A stretch of DNA of 60,222 bases from an uncultured Oscillospiraceae bacterium (GCA_900763685.1 CAAFLF010000021.1:1-60222); one strand, 5' to 3'; positions 32,011 to 41,030 are shown, numbered from the stretch's first letter. The notes: a model not told the origin generated them from the sequence alone. Numbers and translations: made by a program.

Positions 32011-32751
32011 TCAAAACTCCTTTCTCTCAGGCGGCTTTTCGCCGCCGCCGCGGACCGCCGCCTCTCCGGCGGCGATGCGCTGCAGGTTTTCCATTCGCTG
32101 ATCCAGGGCGGCGCTGAGCTCGGCGCACTGGCGGAGCTCGCCTTCCAGATAGGCGGCCTTCCCGGGCTCCAGGTCCTTTTTGTAGCGGATCTTGTGCTCG
32201 AGGCTGGCCCACCAGTCCATGGAGATGGTGCGGAACTGCACCTCCGCCCGCATCAGGCGCTTCTCGTCATGGAGGAAGATGGGGGTCTCCACGATGAGGT
32301 GCAGGCTCCGGTAGCCGTTGGGCTTGGGGTTCGCGATGTAGTCCTTGCGCTGGAGGAGGGTGATGTCGTCCTGCTGCAGAAAGGCCTCCGCCAGCTGATA
32401 GATATCCGCCGGATGGGAGCAGATGACCCGCACCCCGGCGATGTCGTTGAGGTTTTTCTCAATGCTCTCCACCGTCAGGGGCAGGCCCTTGCGCTGGAGC
32501 TTTTCCAGGATGCTCTCCGGGGACTTGAGCCGGGTCTTGATGGTCTCGATGGGGTTGCGGTCATACTGGAGCGAGAGCTCCTCGTTGAGCACGTTGAACT
32601 TGGTCTCGATCTCCATCATGGCGCAGCGGTAGCAGCTCATCAGCTCCCGGTAGGGGCGGGCATAGGTCTGGAGCCAGTCCTTGACCTCCCGCTGGCTGAG
32701 CTTCGTCAGCAGGAACTGCTCCAGAACGGGGCTGGGGCTTGGCAGCAGCAA
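32011..32751 (-). CDS. RelQ/YjbM-type small alarmone synthetase
   Basis: A 246-residue (p)ppGpp synthetase without a hydrolase domain. RLKSPESILEKLQRKGLP, LNDIAGVRVICSHPADIYQLAE, KDYIANPKPNGYRSLHLIVE and AEVQFRTISMDWWASLEHKIRY cover all synthetase motifs. It transfers pyrophosphate from ATP to GDP/GTP and is usually controlled by transcription and tetramer allostery. The TTG start at 32751 is supported by GAGGAGG eight bases upstream; no nearer ATG has one. It heads an operon with the radical SAM gene. Confidence 0.9.
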   Translation of the reverse strand: MLLPSPSPVLEQFLLTKLSQREVKDWLQTYARPYRELMSCYRCAMMEIETKFNVLNEELSLQYDRNPIETIKTRLKSPESILEKLQRKGLPLTVESIEKNLNDIAGVRVICSHPADIYQLAEAFLQQDDITLLQRKDYIANPKPNGYRSLHLIVETPIFLHDEKRLMRAEVQFRTISMDWWASLEHKIRYKKDLEPGKAAYLEGELRQCAELSAALDQRMENLQRIAAGEAAVRGGGEKPPERKEF

Positions 32752-32844
32752 GGCACGGCCCTCCTCTCACGGTCCGCCGGATGGGCGGAGCCTGTCTTTT
32801 GGTAAAAGATGTCTGCCATTTTCGGAAACTTCCATACATTGTTC

Positions 32845-32873
32845 ATTATAATGCGGAAAATTCCGGAATACAA
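32845..32873 (-). promoter_or_regulatory. Promoter of the RelQ-radical SAM operon
   Basis: Minus strand: TTGTAT, 17 bases, TATAAT. Confidence 0.75.
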
Positions 32874-32933
32874 GGGATGTTTCCTGTGCAATTTCGTCGA
32901 AACGTAAAAAGATGTCTGCCGAAAACCGTTGCT

Positions 32934-35189
32934 TTACGCCTTTCTGGACCCGGCAGTCTCCCGCCTTTCCGCTGTTTCCTGTTCGTCGGGGACGGACTCG
33001 CTGCTCTTACCCTTCCGGCCAAAGTGGGGATGGGGATGGCGCTTCTCCGCTCGGGGAGCGGCAGTCTTGGGGGCCTCCGGGGCGGCACTCTCCGGCAGGG
33101 CGGCGCTCTCCGTCGGGACGGGCTTGGGCTTCCGCCAGCCGATGCTGGTCCGGTGGAAGACCGGCTCGCAGACGCAGAGCACCGGCGGCAGCAGCAGGAT
33201 GATGACGGCGGCGCTGATGAGGGCGCCCCGGGCCAGCATGGAGCAGATGGAGCCGATGATCTCGATGTCCGAGGCCACGCTGACGCCCAGCGTCGCCGCG
33301 AAGAGCACGAGAGCGCTGGTGAGGATGGAGGAATCCGACGACGTGGCGGCGGCGATGGCCGCCTCCTTCCGGTCCTTTCCGGCTCGCAGCTCCTCCTGGA
33401 AGCGGGTGGTCATGAGGATGGCGTAGTCCACCGTGGCACCCAGCTGGATGCAGCCGATGATGGTGGGGGAGACGAAGGGGATCACCGTCCCGGTGAAGTA
33501 GGGGATGCCCTGGTTGATGAAGATGGCCAGCTCAATGGCCGCCACCAGCACCACCGGCACGCTGAGGGACTTGAAAACGATGGCGATGATGAGGAAGATG
33601 GCGGCGATGGAGATGTAGTTGGTGGTCTTGAAGTCCACCGCCGAGGTCTCGATGAGGTCGTTGGTGAGGGCCGCCTCGCCGGTGATGATGCCGCTCTCGT
33701 CGTGGGATTTCACGATCTTCTGCAGCTCCGCGAGCTGCTGGGCCACCTCGTCCGTGGCGGTGGTGTACTCCGAGTTCACCATCATCATCTGCCAGCCGCC
33801 GGTCTTCAGCATGCTCCGGACCTCCTCGGGCACGAAGAAATCCGGGATGCCGCTGCCGAGGATGCTGTGGTAGGAGACGAGAGACGTGACCCCGTCCACC
33901 GCCTGGATCTCCCGCTCCATGGCGGAAAGCTCCTGGGAGCTGAGGTCGTCCCGCACCAGGATGAAGTGGGAGGAGGCCATGTCATACTCGTCCTTCAGCT
34001 TTTCATTCGCGACGATGGAAGCCATGTCCCGGGGCAGGGACTGGTCCAGCTTGTAGTAGACCTCCGTCATGTTCTGCGCCACGGAGAAGGGCAGGAACAG
34101 TAGGAGGAAGATGGCGATGTAGACGCCCCGCTTTTGTACGATGTGCCGGTTGAGCTTTTCCATGGAGGGGATGAGCTCACGGTGCCGGTGCTTCGCGATC
34201 TTGCTGTCGAAGAGGAGGAGCATGGAGGGCAGCACGAAGATGACGGAAAGCACCCCCAGCACCACGCCCTTGGCCATGACGATGCCGATGTCCCGGCCCA
34301 GGGTCAGACGCATGAAGCAGAGGGCCACGAAGCCCGCCACTGTCGTGAGACTGGAGCCGGAGAGGGAGGCAAAGGCCGCCTCCACCGCCGCCGCCATGGC
34401 GTCCCGCTTATCGGCGTGGTGGGCGCACTCCTCCACGTAGCGGCGGTAGAGGAAGATGGAGTAGTCCATGGTGACGCCCAATTGCAGCACCGCCGCGATG
34501 GCCTTCGTAATGTACGAGATCTGCCCCAAAAAGATGTTGGTGCCGAAGTTATAAAGGATGGCCATGCCGATGCAGAGGAGGAAGGCGAAGGGTAGCACCG
34601 TGGATTCCAGGGTCAGCAGCATGGCCCCCAGGGCCAGCAGCACGGCAAGGCCCACGTAGATGGGGATCTCCCGGTCCGCCAGGTCCTTGGTGTCCTTCAG
34701 GGCCACGGAGAAGCCCGCCAGGAAGCAGTTCTTGTTGCAGAGGGAGCGGATCTGGTCGATGGCCGCCATGGTCTCCTCCGAGGCGCCGGGCTGCTCATAC
34801 TGAATGATCATCATGGTCCCCTGGCCGGAGAAGAACATCTCCCGGAAGTCCGCCGGGATCATGTCCGTGGGGATCTGGATGCCCACGAGGCTGGAGAGCC
34901 AGATGGCGCTGCTGACGCCGGGCACGTTCTGGATGTCCCGCAGCAGCCGGTTGGTGTAGTCCGCCGGCATATCCTCCACGATGAGCATGCTGGTGGCCGC
35001 CATGTGGAAGGGCTCCTCCAGCAGCTCCATCCCCTGGGAGGAGTCCATCTCCTCCGGGAGGTAGGTAAGAAGGTCATAGTTGATCTTCGTTGCCGCCATG
35101 CCGATGGCGGAGGGGATCAGCAGCAGCACCGCGAGAAAGGCGATGAGCCTCGGTTTCCGGGTCAGGGCCCGGGCGAGCTTGTGGATCAT
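32934..35189 (-). CDS. MMPL/RND-superfamily transporter
   Basis: A 751-residue protein with two repeats of one TM helix, a large extracytoplasmic loop and five TM helices. The first half contains YDLLTYLPEEMDSSQ and TMDYSIFLYRRYVEE; the second contains ATVDYAILMTTRFQEEL. The D-Y pairs in TM4-like helices are the proton-relay residues of MmpL proteins. The C-terminal 60 residues are a cytoplasmic proline/alanine tail. It lies 12 bases after the coiled-coil gene and probably works with it. Substrate unknown; lipids or peptides are typical of the family. Confidence 0.88.
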   Translation of the reverse strand: MIHKLARALTRKPRLIAFLAVLLLIPSAIGMAATKINYDLLTYLPEEMDSSQGMELLEEPFHMAATSMLIVEDMPADYTNRLLRDIQNVPGVSSAIWLSSLVGIQIPTDMIPADFREMFFSGQGTMMIIQYEQPGASEETMAAIDQIRSLCNKNCFLAGFSVALKDTKDLADREIPIYVGLAVLLALGAMLLTLESTVLPFAFLLCIGMAILYNFGTNIFLGQISYITKAIAAVLQLGVTMDYSIFLYRRYVEECAHHADKRDAMAAAVEAAFASLSGSSLTTVAGFVALCFMRLTLGRDIGIVMAKGVVLGVLSVIFVLPSMLLLFDSKIAKHRHRELIPSMEKLNRHIVQKRGVYIAIFLLLFLPFSVAQNMTEVYYKLDQSLPRDMASIVANEKLKDEYDMASSHFILVRDDLSSQELSAMEREIQAVDGVTSLVSYHSILGSGIPDFFVPEEVRSMLKTGGWQMMMVNSEYTTATDEVAQQLAELQKIVKSHDESGIITGEAALTNDLIETSAVDFKTTNYISIAAIFLIIAIVFKSLSVPVVLVAAIELAIFINQGIPYFTGTVIPFVSPTIIGCIQLGATVDYAILMTTRFQEELRAGKDRKEAAIAAATSSDSSILTSALVLFAATLGVSVASDIEIIGSICSMLARGALISAAVIILLLPPVLCVCEPVFHRTSIGWRKPKPVPTESAALPESAAPEAPKTAAPRAEKRHPHPHFGRKGKSSESVPDEQETAERRETAGSRKA

Positions 35190-35201
35190 GGAAAGGCCCC
35201 C

Positions 35202-37664
35202 TTACTTGCCGAAAATGCCGGTGATGGCACTGCCGATGTGCTGGAAGAGCTTCCCGATCCGCTGCCAGAGGGTGAGGGATTCCGTTTCGGGCTGCTCCTC
35301 ATCCGGCCGCTCGGCCTCAGTCTCCTTGATCTCCTGGGTCCGGATGAGGACCTGGACGCTCTGGGGCGCGCCGTTGCGGCTGTCCGTCAGCGACTCCGCC
35401 TCGGCGGTGGCGTCCATGAGAAGGAGGTTGTTGTTCTCCCCGGTGAACTCGTTCCAGGTGTCCTCAATGAGGCCGGAGATGTTGTCCTTGGCGTCCTTCA
35501 CCTGGCCGGTCTTGCTGAGACTCCCGGCGGTGGAGCGCAGGGCGGCGGCGAGGCCGTCCAGGGTCTCCTTGGCGCCGCTGTCCGCCTGCTTCCCGGCGCT
35601 CTTCAGCACGGAGCGGAAGCTCCCCAGGAAGGCGGTGCTGTCGCTGAGGGTGGTGTTGAGGGAGACGGTGACGCTCTTCAGGTCCGTCAGGGCGGACTGC
35701 AGCTTGGGGACCTCCTTCTCCGCCCGGTCCCGGATGGCGTCCACGCTGTCCAGGACATCGGAAAGGCTCTCGCTGAGGTCCCCCGCCTTGGCGGTGACCC
35801 GGTTCAGATCGTCGATGGCGGCGCTGACGCCCCGCAGCAGGGCGGCGACGTCCCCGCTGAGACCCTTCTCATAGCCCAGCAGGTCGCAGAGCTCCTGGGC
35901 GTTGTTCACCAGGTTGTCCGCCCCGGTGAGGAGCTTCCAGAGGATCTCCGACTGGGCCAGGGCCTTGGCCATGTCCTTGGTCTGGAGATAGAGCACGGCG
36001 GCGAAGAACTGCTTCTCGCTCATGAAGCCGTCCCCGGCGAGGGAGGTATAGATCCGGTCCAGCTCCCGGGCGGTCTCATAGGTCTTGGTGACGCCGGGCT
36101 TCTTCGCCTCCAGCTGCTGGAGCGCAATGGCCGCGGCCTCGTCCTCCGTCAGGGAGACCCCGTCCTTCTCATACTGGGCCATCACCTGGGGGACCAGCGC
36201 GTTCACGGCGTCCCGGGCGTCGGAGAGGGCCTGGGCCTGGGCGGCGGCGTCCTCCGCCGTCAGCTCCTCCCCCTTCTGGGCGGCCTGGACCATCAGCACG
36301 GCCACGGCGAACTCCTGGAAGTCCAGGCCCTCGCCGCTGCCAACGGCCCGGAACACCCGGTCCAGCATCCGGGCCTGCTCCAGGGCGTCCTGCAACTGGG
36401 GCAGGGTCATGCCGTCCGTGTCGATGCCCTCGCCCCGGAGCCGGAGCTCGATGGCCCGCAGGATGGCGCTGAGCTTGTCGAGATGCTCCCGCAGGGCGTC
36501 GGCCTTCCTGCCCAGGGCTTCCAGGTCACTGGCGGAGGCGCTGCTGGCGGCGCTGATCCGGGCCAGGTCCGCCTTCAGGCTCTTCATCTCCTTCTGGATG
36601 CTCTCCAGCTCCTCCCGGGCCTCCGTCAGGGCGGCGTTCATGGCCTTCACGTCCTTCTCCGTGTCGCTGAGGAGCTTCTTCCCCTGGTCCAGATGGCCGG
36701 GGAGGGTGGAAAGGGAGCCGTTCAGGGCGTCCAGGTCCCCCAGCACGGCGTCCGCCTGCCAGGAGAGGGTGCCGCTGTTCTGGGAGAGGGTCTCCCGGGC
36801 GGCGTTGAGCTGGTCCAAGCCGTTGGCGGCGGAGTAGAGCCCGCTGCTGATGCCGCCCAGGGAGTCCAGCAGAGCGTCCAGACCTTGGGAGAGCTTTTTA
36901 TAGTTCTCCTCCAGATCGTCCTTCCGCTGGGAGAGGGTCGCGATCTCCTGCAGCTGGGAGAGGGTGGCGGGCACCATCAGAAAGGTCATGCCGCCAAACG
37001 TGAAGGCGTTGCTGCCTACCCGGATGGTGTAGTGGCACTCCTCCCCGGGCAGGCCCAGGAAAAGCACCGCCCGCAGGTTGCCGATGAGCTGCACCTGGGC
37101 GCCGGGGGCCTCCAGAGAGAGGATGTCGTCCTGGTTGAAGATGGCCATGGCCTCCAGCGTGTAGTTCCGCTTGGCGTACTCGCTGGCGTTCTCGTTGGGG
37201 ACGGCGTCGATCTGGATCTCCACCACGCCGGTCTTCCCGGCCAGGTCCTCGGCCTTGGCCGCCACGCCGTTCAGGGTATAGTGGACGGAGAGGGTCCAGG
37301 GCAGGTCCTCGAAGGGCTGGGCGGTCTTGCCCTCGAAGTAGAAGTGCTCCGGGGCGTCGCCGTCAAAGGAGAAGACGTTCCCCCCGGCGGCGGAGGTAGG
37401 CACCCGGTCATCCGTCAGGTTCACGATCTCGTCGTAGTCGCCGTAGTCCGTCAGGGACGCGGCGCCGTTGACGGTGTAGCTCTTTACCACGCTGCCCTCC
37501 GTCAGGTTGCCGTAGTAGTCGGTCAGGGCGTAGTAGGCCTCGTCATAGGTGGGCTCCACCCCGTCGTCCACCGCCAGCGCGGGGACGGAGGAGAGGAGCA
37601 GGGTCCCCGCCAGCAGGCAGGGCAGCACGCGCCGGAGGGCGCGGGTCTTCTTGGAATGGGACAT
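35202..37664 (-). CDS. Secreted coiled-coil protein paired with the MMPL transporter
   Basis: An 820-residue protein with a signal peptide (basic MSHSKKTRALRR, hydrophobic core, cleavage near ALA-VDD). A beta-rich first domain of about 210 residues ends in AFTFGGMTFLMVPATL. Most of the rest is heptad-rich coiled coil with LESIQKEMKSLKADLARIS-type repeats. It ends with an amphipathic helix LWQRIGKLFQHIGSAITGIF that could anchor to a membrane. I do not recognise a named family. It immediately precedes the MMPL gene and probably forms an extracytoplasmic partner of the transporter, possibly the counterpart of the inserted coiled coil in the RND protein at 23118-27509. Start at 37664. Confidence 0.78.
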   Translation of the reverse strand: MSHSKKTRALRRVLPCLLAGTLLLSSVPALAVDDGVEPTYDEAYYALTDYYGNLTEGSVVKSYTVNGAASLTDYGDYDEIVNLTDDRVPTSAAGGNVFSFDGDAPEHFYFEGKTAQPFEDLPWTLSVHYTLNGVAAKAEDLAGKTGVVEIQIDAVPNENASEYAKRNYTLEAMAIFNQDDILSLEAPGAQVQLIGNLRAVLFLGLPGEECHYTIRVGSNAFTFGGMTFLMVPATLSQLQEIATLSQRKDDLEENYKKLSQGLDALLDSLGGISSGLYSAANGLDQLNAARETLSQNSGTLSWQADAVLGDLDALNGSLSTLPGHLDQGKKLLSDTEKDVKAMNAALTEAREELESIQKEMKSLKADLARISAASSASASDLEALGRKADALREHLDKLSAILRAIELRLRGEGIDTDGMTLPQLQDALEQARMLDRVFRAVGSGEGLDFQEFAVAVLMVQAAQKGEELTAEDAAAQAQALSDARDAVNALVPQVMAQYEKDGVSLTEDEAAAIALQQLEAKKPGVTKTYETARELDRIYTSLAGDGFMSEKQFFAAVLYLQTKDMAKALAQSEILWKLLTGADNLVNNAQELCDLLGYEKGLSGDVAALLRGVSAAIDDLNRVTAKAGDLSESLSDVLDSVDAIRDRAEKEVPKLQSALTDLKSVTVSLNTTLSDSTAFLGSFRSVLKSAGKQADSGAKETLDGLAAALRSTAGSLSKTGQVKDAKDNISGLIEDTWNEFTGENNNLLLMDATAEAESLTDSRNGAPQSVQVLIRTQEIKETEAERPDEEQPETESLTLWQRIGKLFQHIGSAITGIFGK

Positions 37665-37719
37665 GGGGCGCGGAACTTCCTTTTCAATAGATTCTCCGCC
37701 GCTGGCGGAGGCAGGGGGT

Positions 37720-38310
37720 TCAGTCGTCAACATCCCGCCACTGGGCGTCGATGATACGGCGGTGGCCGTCGCTCTGGAAGGCCCTCGCGGCGGAGATCAC
37801 GGTATAGATACCGCTGACGCCGGTGACGAGAAGGGAGATACCGAGATAGATCATCAGGGCCGCGGCCCCCTCAAAGGGGTCCAGGATCAGGAGAAACCCC
37901 AGCAGCAGGTCCAGAACACCGAGGCCCAGGGTGAGGCCCCAGCGGGGCAGGCCGAAGCGCCGCAGCTCCACCGCCGCCTGCAGGGTGAAGACCCCCTCTA
38001 CCAGGATGTAAAAGCCCCCGATCACCGGCAGGACCATCAGGGCCCCCGCGGGGTGCAGCAGCAGCAAAAGCCCCGCCAGCACCCCCAGGATGCCGCCGCC
38101 CAGGTCAAAGCGGAAGAGTACTCCAAGGGCTCCCAGACGACAGTACCGGGCGATCTGGCAGACGCCCAGCGCCAGGCAGAGCGCGCCCAGCAGCCAGCAG
38201 ACGGTGATGGCCGAGGTCTCCGGCCACAGGATCAGCACAAGTCCCAGAAGAGCCATGCCTGCCGAGAGGCCGATGGCCCAGTTCCGGTAACGCTTCAGGG
38301 TATCCATCAT
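37720..38310 (-). CDS. HdeD/DUF308-family membrane protein
   Basis: A 196-residue protein with six predicted membrane helices arranged as three pairs, e.g. MALLGLVLILWPETSA, GILGVLAGLLLLLHPAGAL and LGVLDLLLGFLLILDPFEGA. The repeated LLLxxP endings are the DUF308 hallmark. In E. coli HdeD contributes to acid resistance, but the biochemical role is not settled. AAAGGA lies before ATG 38310. It sits between metK and the coiled-coil/MMPL pair in a likely four-gene operon. Confidence 0.85.
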   Translation of the reverse strand: MMDTLKRYRNWAIGLSAGMALLGLVLILWPETSAITVCWLLGALCLALGVCQIARYCRLGALGVLFRFDLGGGILGVLAGLLLLLHPAGALMVLPVIGGFYILVEGVFTLQAAVELRRFGLPRWGLTLGLGVLDLLLGFLLILDPFEGAAALMIYLGISLLVTGVSGIYTVISAARAFQSDGHRRIIDAQWRDVDD

Positions 38311-38343
38311 AATGATCGGTCCTTTCTCAATAAAGGCAGGCGC

Positions 38344-39492
38344 TCAGAACGCCTTCCGCAGCTCCTCGCTGAGGTCCGTCTGCTCCCAGGGGAGGCTCCG
38401 GGCGTTCTCCCCGAAGTGCCCGTAGCAGGAGACGGTGTGGTAGATGGGGCTCCGCAGGCCGAAGCGGCGGATCATCACGCCGGGGCGCATATCCACGTGC
38501 TCCGTGACCCAGGCGGCGAGGGCCTCGTCGCTGACCTTGCCGGTGCCGAAGGTATCCACCATCACGCTGACGGGGTCCGCCAGGCCGATGGCGTAGGCCA
38601 GCTGCGCCTCGCAGCGGTCGGCGAGGCCCGCCGCCACGATGTTCTTCGCCAGGTACCGGGCCATGTAGGCCCCGGTCCGGTCCACCTTGGTGGGGTCCTT
38701 GCCGGAGAAGGCACCGCCGCCGTGGCGGGCTGCCCCGCCGTAGGTGTCGGCGATGATCTTCCGCCCCGTGAGGCCGCTGTCCCCGGCGGGGCCGCCGATG
38801 ACGAAGCGCCCGGTGGGGTTGATGAAGTACGCGGTCTCCTCGTCCACCAGCTCCTCCGGCAGCGCCGGGTCGATGACCTCCCGGCGGATGGCCTCCCGCA
38901 GGGTCTCCGTGGGGACGGAGGCGCTGTGCTGGGCGGAGATCACCACCGTCGCGATCCGGACGGGCTTCCCGTCCTCATACTCCACGCTGACCTGGGACTT
39001 GCCGTCCGGCAGCAGCCAGGGCAGCGTCCCGTCCCGCCGGACCTGCTCCAGCCGCTTCGCGAGGCGAACCGCCAGGGTGATGGGCAGGGGCATCAGGTCC
39101 TCGGTCTCCCGGCAGGCGTAGCCGAACATCATGCCCTGGTCCCCGGCGCCGGTGTCCTCCTGGGCCTTGTGGTCCACGCCCTGGGCGATGTCCGGGGACT
39201 GGGTGTGCAGGTTCACGCTGACGCGGCAGGAGTTCGCGTCAAAGCCCACACCGGGCTTGTCGTAGCCGATGTCCCGGATGACCCGGCGGGCGATGGCCTC
39301 GTAGTCCGGGTGGGCGGCGGTGGTGACCTCGCCCATGATGTTCACGTTGTCGGTCCAGGCCGTGACCTCACAGGCCACGTGGGCCTCCGGGTCCTGGGCC
39401 AGGATGGCGTCCAGGATGGCGTCGGAGATCTGGTCGCAGACCTTGTCGGGATGGCCGCGGGTGACGGATTCGGATGTGAGAATGGTCTTCAT
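38344..39492 (-). CDS. metK: S-adenosylmethionine synthetase, copy 1 (no riboswitch)
   Basis: A 382-residue MetK with all signatures: [19 protein letters not shown], the [13 protein letters not shown] loop, [15 protein letters not shown] and [16 protein letters not shown]. It makes SAM from ATP and methionine. It is noticeably diverged from the second copy at 47026-48204; for instance the region after MGEVTT and the C-terminus differ. It has no SAM-I leader and heads an apparent operon with HdeD, coiled-coil and MMPL genes. Start at 39492 with GGAGG upstream; an in-frame upstream extension lacks a ribosome binding site. A promoter and a palindrome lie upstream. Confidence 0.9.
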   Translation of the reverse strand: MKTILTSESVTRGHPDKVCDQISDAILDAILAQDPEAHVACEVTAWTDNVNIMGEVTTAAHPDYEAIARRVIRDIGYDKPGVGFDANSCRVSVNLHTQSPDIAQGVDHKAQEDTGAGDQGMMFGYACRETEDLMPLPITLAVRLAKRLEQVRRDGTLPWLLPDGKSQVSVEYEDGKPVRIATVVISAQHSASVPTETLREAIRREVIDPALPEELVDEETAYFINPTGRFVIGGPAGDSGLTGRKIIADTYGGAARHGGGAFSGKDPTKVDRTGAYMARYLAKNIVAAGLADRCEAQLAYAIGLADPVSVMVDTFGTGKVSDEALAAWVTEHVDMRPGVMIRRFGLRSPIYHTVSCYGHFGENARSLPWEQTDLSEELRKAF

Positions 39493-39548
39493 GGCAGTTC
39501 CTCCAGTCATGGGTCCGGCGGACCGGTCCCCTTTTTGTTCCGGGGCGT

Positions 39549-39577
39549 ATTGTAGCCGGGACGGCCGCTCCTTGGAA
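39549..39577 (-). promoter_or_regulatory. Probable promoter of metK copy 1
   Basis: Minus strand: TTCCAA, 17 bases, TACAAT; the -35 is poor. Confidence 0.5.
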
Positions 39578-39578
39578 T

Positions 39579-39600
39579 GGTCAGTTTGCCGCCGCTGACC
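39579..39600. promoter_or_regulatory. Candidate operator upstream of metK copy 1
   Basis: GGTCAG and CTGACC form an inverted repeat with a 10-base spacer, directly upstream of the metK -35 box. The divergent TetR regulator could bind it, but the arms are short. Confidence 0.3.
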
Positions 39601-39720
39601 AAAGTTTGGGCAGCCCCCGCCCTCTGTCCAAATTCTGACGCCCCGGCGGAAAGCGACGAATTTTTGGCACTTCCGCCGGATTGCCAAGCCCTCCCCGTTA
39701 AGGCGGCGTTAAGAAAATCC

Positions 39721-39749
39721 TCGACAAGCCCCGCCCCATCTGCTAGAAT
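39721..39749 (+). promoter_or_regulatory. Upstream promoter of the TetR-like gene
   Basis: TCGACA, 17 bases, TAGAAT. Confidence 0.5.
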
Positions 39750-39794
39750 AGAGGCCTCCCGGCGGCTCCGGATGGACCGAAACCGTCAGAAAGC

Positions 39795-39823
39795 TTGCAA
39801 ATCCGCCCCGAAAATGTTATCCT
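39795..39823 (+). promoter_or_regulatory. Proximal promoter of the TetR-like gene
   Basis: TTGCAA, 17 bases, TATCCT, about 50 bases before the ATG. Confidence 0.55.
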
Positions 39824-39874
39824 AGGGCAAGAGAAGAAGAGAACCGCCTCCCGGCGGAAACAAGGAGGTCCTCC

Positions 39875-40438
39875 ATGGCGCAGCGCACGAAGAATGCCAT
39901 CCGCCAGAGCTTTATGGAGCTGCTGGCGGAGCGTCCCTTTGACAAGATCACCATCGGCGACATCGCCCAGCGCAGCGAGATCACCCGCAACGCCTTCTAT
40001 TACTACTATCAGGATATCTACGCCCTGGTGGAGGATATCTTCGCCCTGGAGCTGGAGCAGTTCACCCAGAAGGCGGCAGCCTACACCTCCTGGCAGGATG
40101 CCTTCCGGGCCGCCATCGCCTTCGCCCTGGATAACCGCCGCGCGGTGCTCCACATCTACCACTCCTCCAGCCGGGAGACCCTGGAGCGCTACTACCGCCA
40201 GACCATCCTCTCCGCCATGACGGACTTCGTCCACATGATGGCCCAGGGCCTGGACGTGCCGGAGGGCAAGATCACGGCCCTCTCCCGCTTCTACGCCGCC
40301 GCCCTGGAGGGGCTCACCAGCCAGTGGCTCCGGGACGGCATGACCGAGGACCTGGCCCCCTTCATCGCGGACCTGGGGGAGCTGCTGGACGGCAACATCC
40401 GCCTCTCCCTGGAGCGCTGCGTCCGGAAGGAAAACTGA
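39875..40438 (+). CDS. TetR/AcrR-family regulator
   Basis: A 187-residue protein. The N-terminal domain has MAQRTKNAIRQSFMELLAERP and the helix-turn-helix ITIGDIAQRSEITRNAFYYY. The triple tyrosine and DIYAL that follow, and a C-terminal helical domain, resemble the DhaS-like branch of TetR proteins. It stands alone behind two promoters, divergent from metK copy 1 and upstream of adhE. Its target cannot be named; the metK-HdeD-MMPL operon is the nearest candidate. Confidence 0.85.
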   Translation: MAQRTKNAIRQSFMELLAERPFDKITIGDIAQRSEITRNAFYYYYQDIYALVEDIFALELEQFTQKAAAYTSWQDAFRAAIAFALDNRRAVLHIYHSSSRETLERYYRQTILSAMTDFVHMMAQGLDVPEGKITALSRFYAAALEGLTSQWLRDGMTEDLAPFIADLGELLDGNIRLSLERCVRKEN

Positions 40439-40449
40439 ACCCGCCCGCC

Positions 40450-40480
40450 AAGGCGGCTCCCCTCCGGGAGCCGCCTTTTT
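40450..40480 (+). terminator. Terminator of the TetR-like gene
   Basis: AAGGCGGCTCCC, loop CTCC, GGGAGCCGCC, T5. Confidence 0.88.
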
Positions 40481-40546
40481 CCGTCCCCGGGGAAGGGGAG
40501 CCATTCGGAAAACCGGGAGCCGCCATCGGGAAAGGGAATATCAAAA

Positions 40547-40608
40547 ATGATAAATTTTTAACAATCAGGGATTGACAACGCCGTCAGACTATGATATTTA
40601 TTTAACAA
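40547..40608 (+). promoter_or_regulatory. Distal adhE control region: promoter and two Rex-like sites
   Basis: ATGATAAATTTTTAACAA (40547-40564) and ATGATATTTATTTAACAA (40591-40608) resemble the clostridial Rex consensus TTGTTAA-N4-TTAACAA, with perfect right halves. Between them TTGACA (40573-40578) with TATTTA (40595-40600) could form a promoter with a 16-base spacer. A GC-rich stretch at 40610-40800 has no recognised gene. Confidence 0.5.
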
Positions 40609-40831
40609 AGTCCGGCGGAAGCGTCCGGACTGGCCCCACCGGGACCATCCCGCCAGCCGGCGGCAGGGAGGACCCGGGGGGCATCACCGCCCGGGGCAGA
40701 TCCCCTCCGGCCATCGCCGGACCACCCCCGGCGGCGTCCCCTTCCCACCGAAACCACCGGGGGAGATACCCTTTTCCTGGAAGCGAAGGAGGGAACGGCA
40801 TTTCCGTTTTTGTGAGAAATTTGTCAAAATA

Positions 40832-40882
40832 TTGTAAAAAATTTCACAACTTTTGTGTATGGTTATGATATTAACTTAACAA
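40832..40882 (+). promoter_or_regulatory. Proximal adhE control region with a strong Rex operator
   Basis: TTGTAAAAAATTTCACAA (40832-40849) differs by one base from the Rex form TTGTGAA-N4-TTCACAA. A second site, ATGATATTAACTTAACAA (40865-40882), is almost identical to the distal one at 40591 and overlaps a TATGAT -10 box. Rex represses fermentation genes when NADH is low, and adhE is a known target in clostridia. Confidence 0.65.
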
Positions 40883-40955
40883 TTCTAGTCAACTTGCACA
40901 ATAATTTGCATACAAACTTTTGCGCAGTGACGAAAAGGTTGTGAAGGGAATGACG

Positions 40956-41030
40956 ATGCTTGACTTTTGCCCGGAGGAGAGCTTACGATTGGGACCACAA
41001 GGACGGAAGCACAGCGCTTCCACCGCGTAA
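40956..41030 (+). CDS. Possible 24-residue leader peptide upstream of adhE
   Basis: ATG at 40956 (or 40950, in frame) opens a 24-codon frame ending at TAA 41028-41030. GAAGGGA lies upstream. The peptide starts MLDFCPEESLRLG and contains no run of a single amino acid. A hairpin GGAAGC/GCTTCC overlaps its end. Low confidence: it may be chance in a long leader. Confidence 0.25.
   Translation: MLDFCPEESLRLGPQGRKHSASTA

Noticed and set aside
40572..40868. A 98-codon frame in the adhE leader
   Set aside because: No ribosome binding site, proline/glycine-rich low complexity, and it crosses the Rex-like sites and promoter elements.
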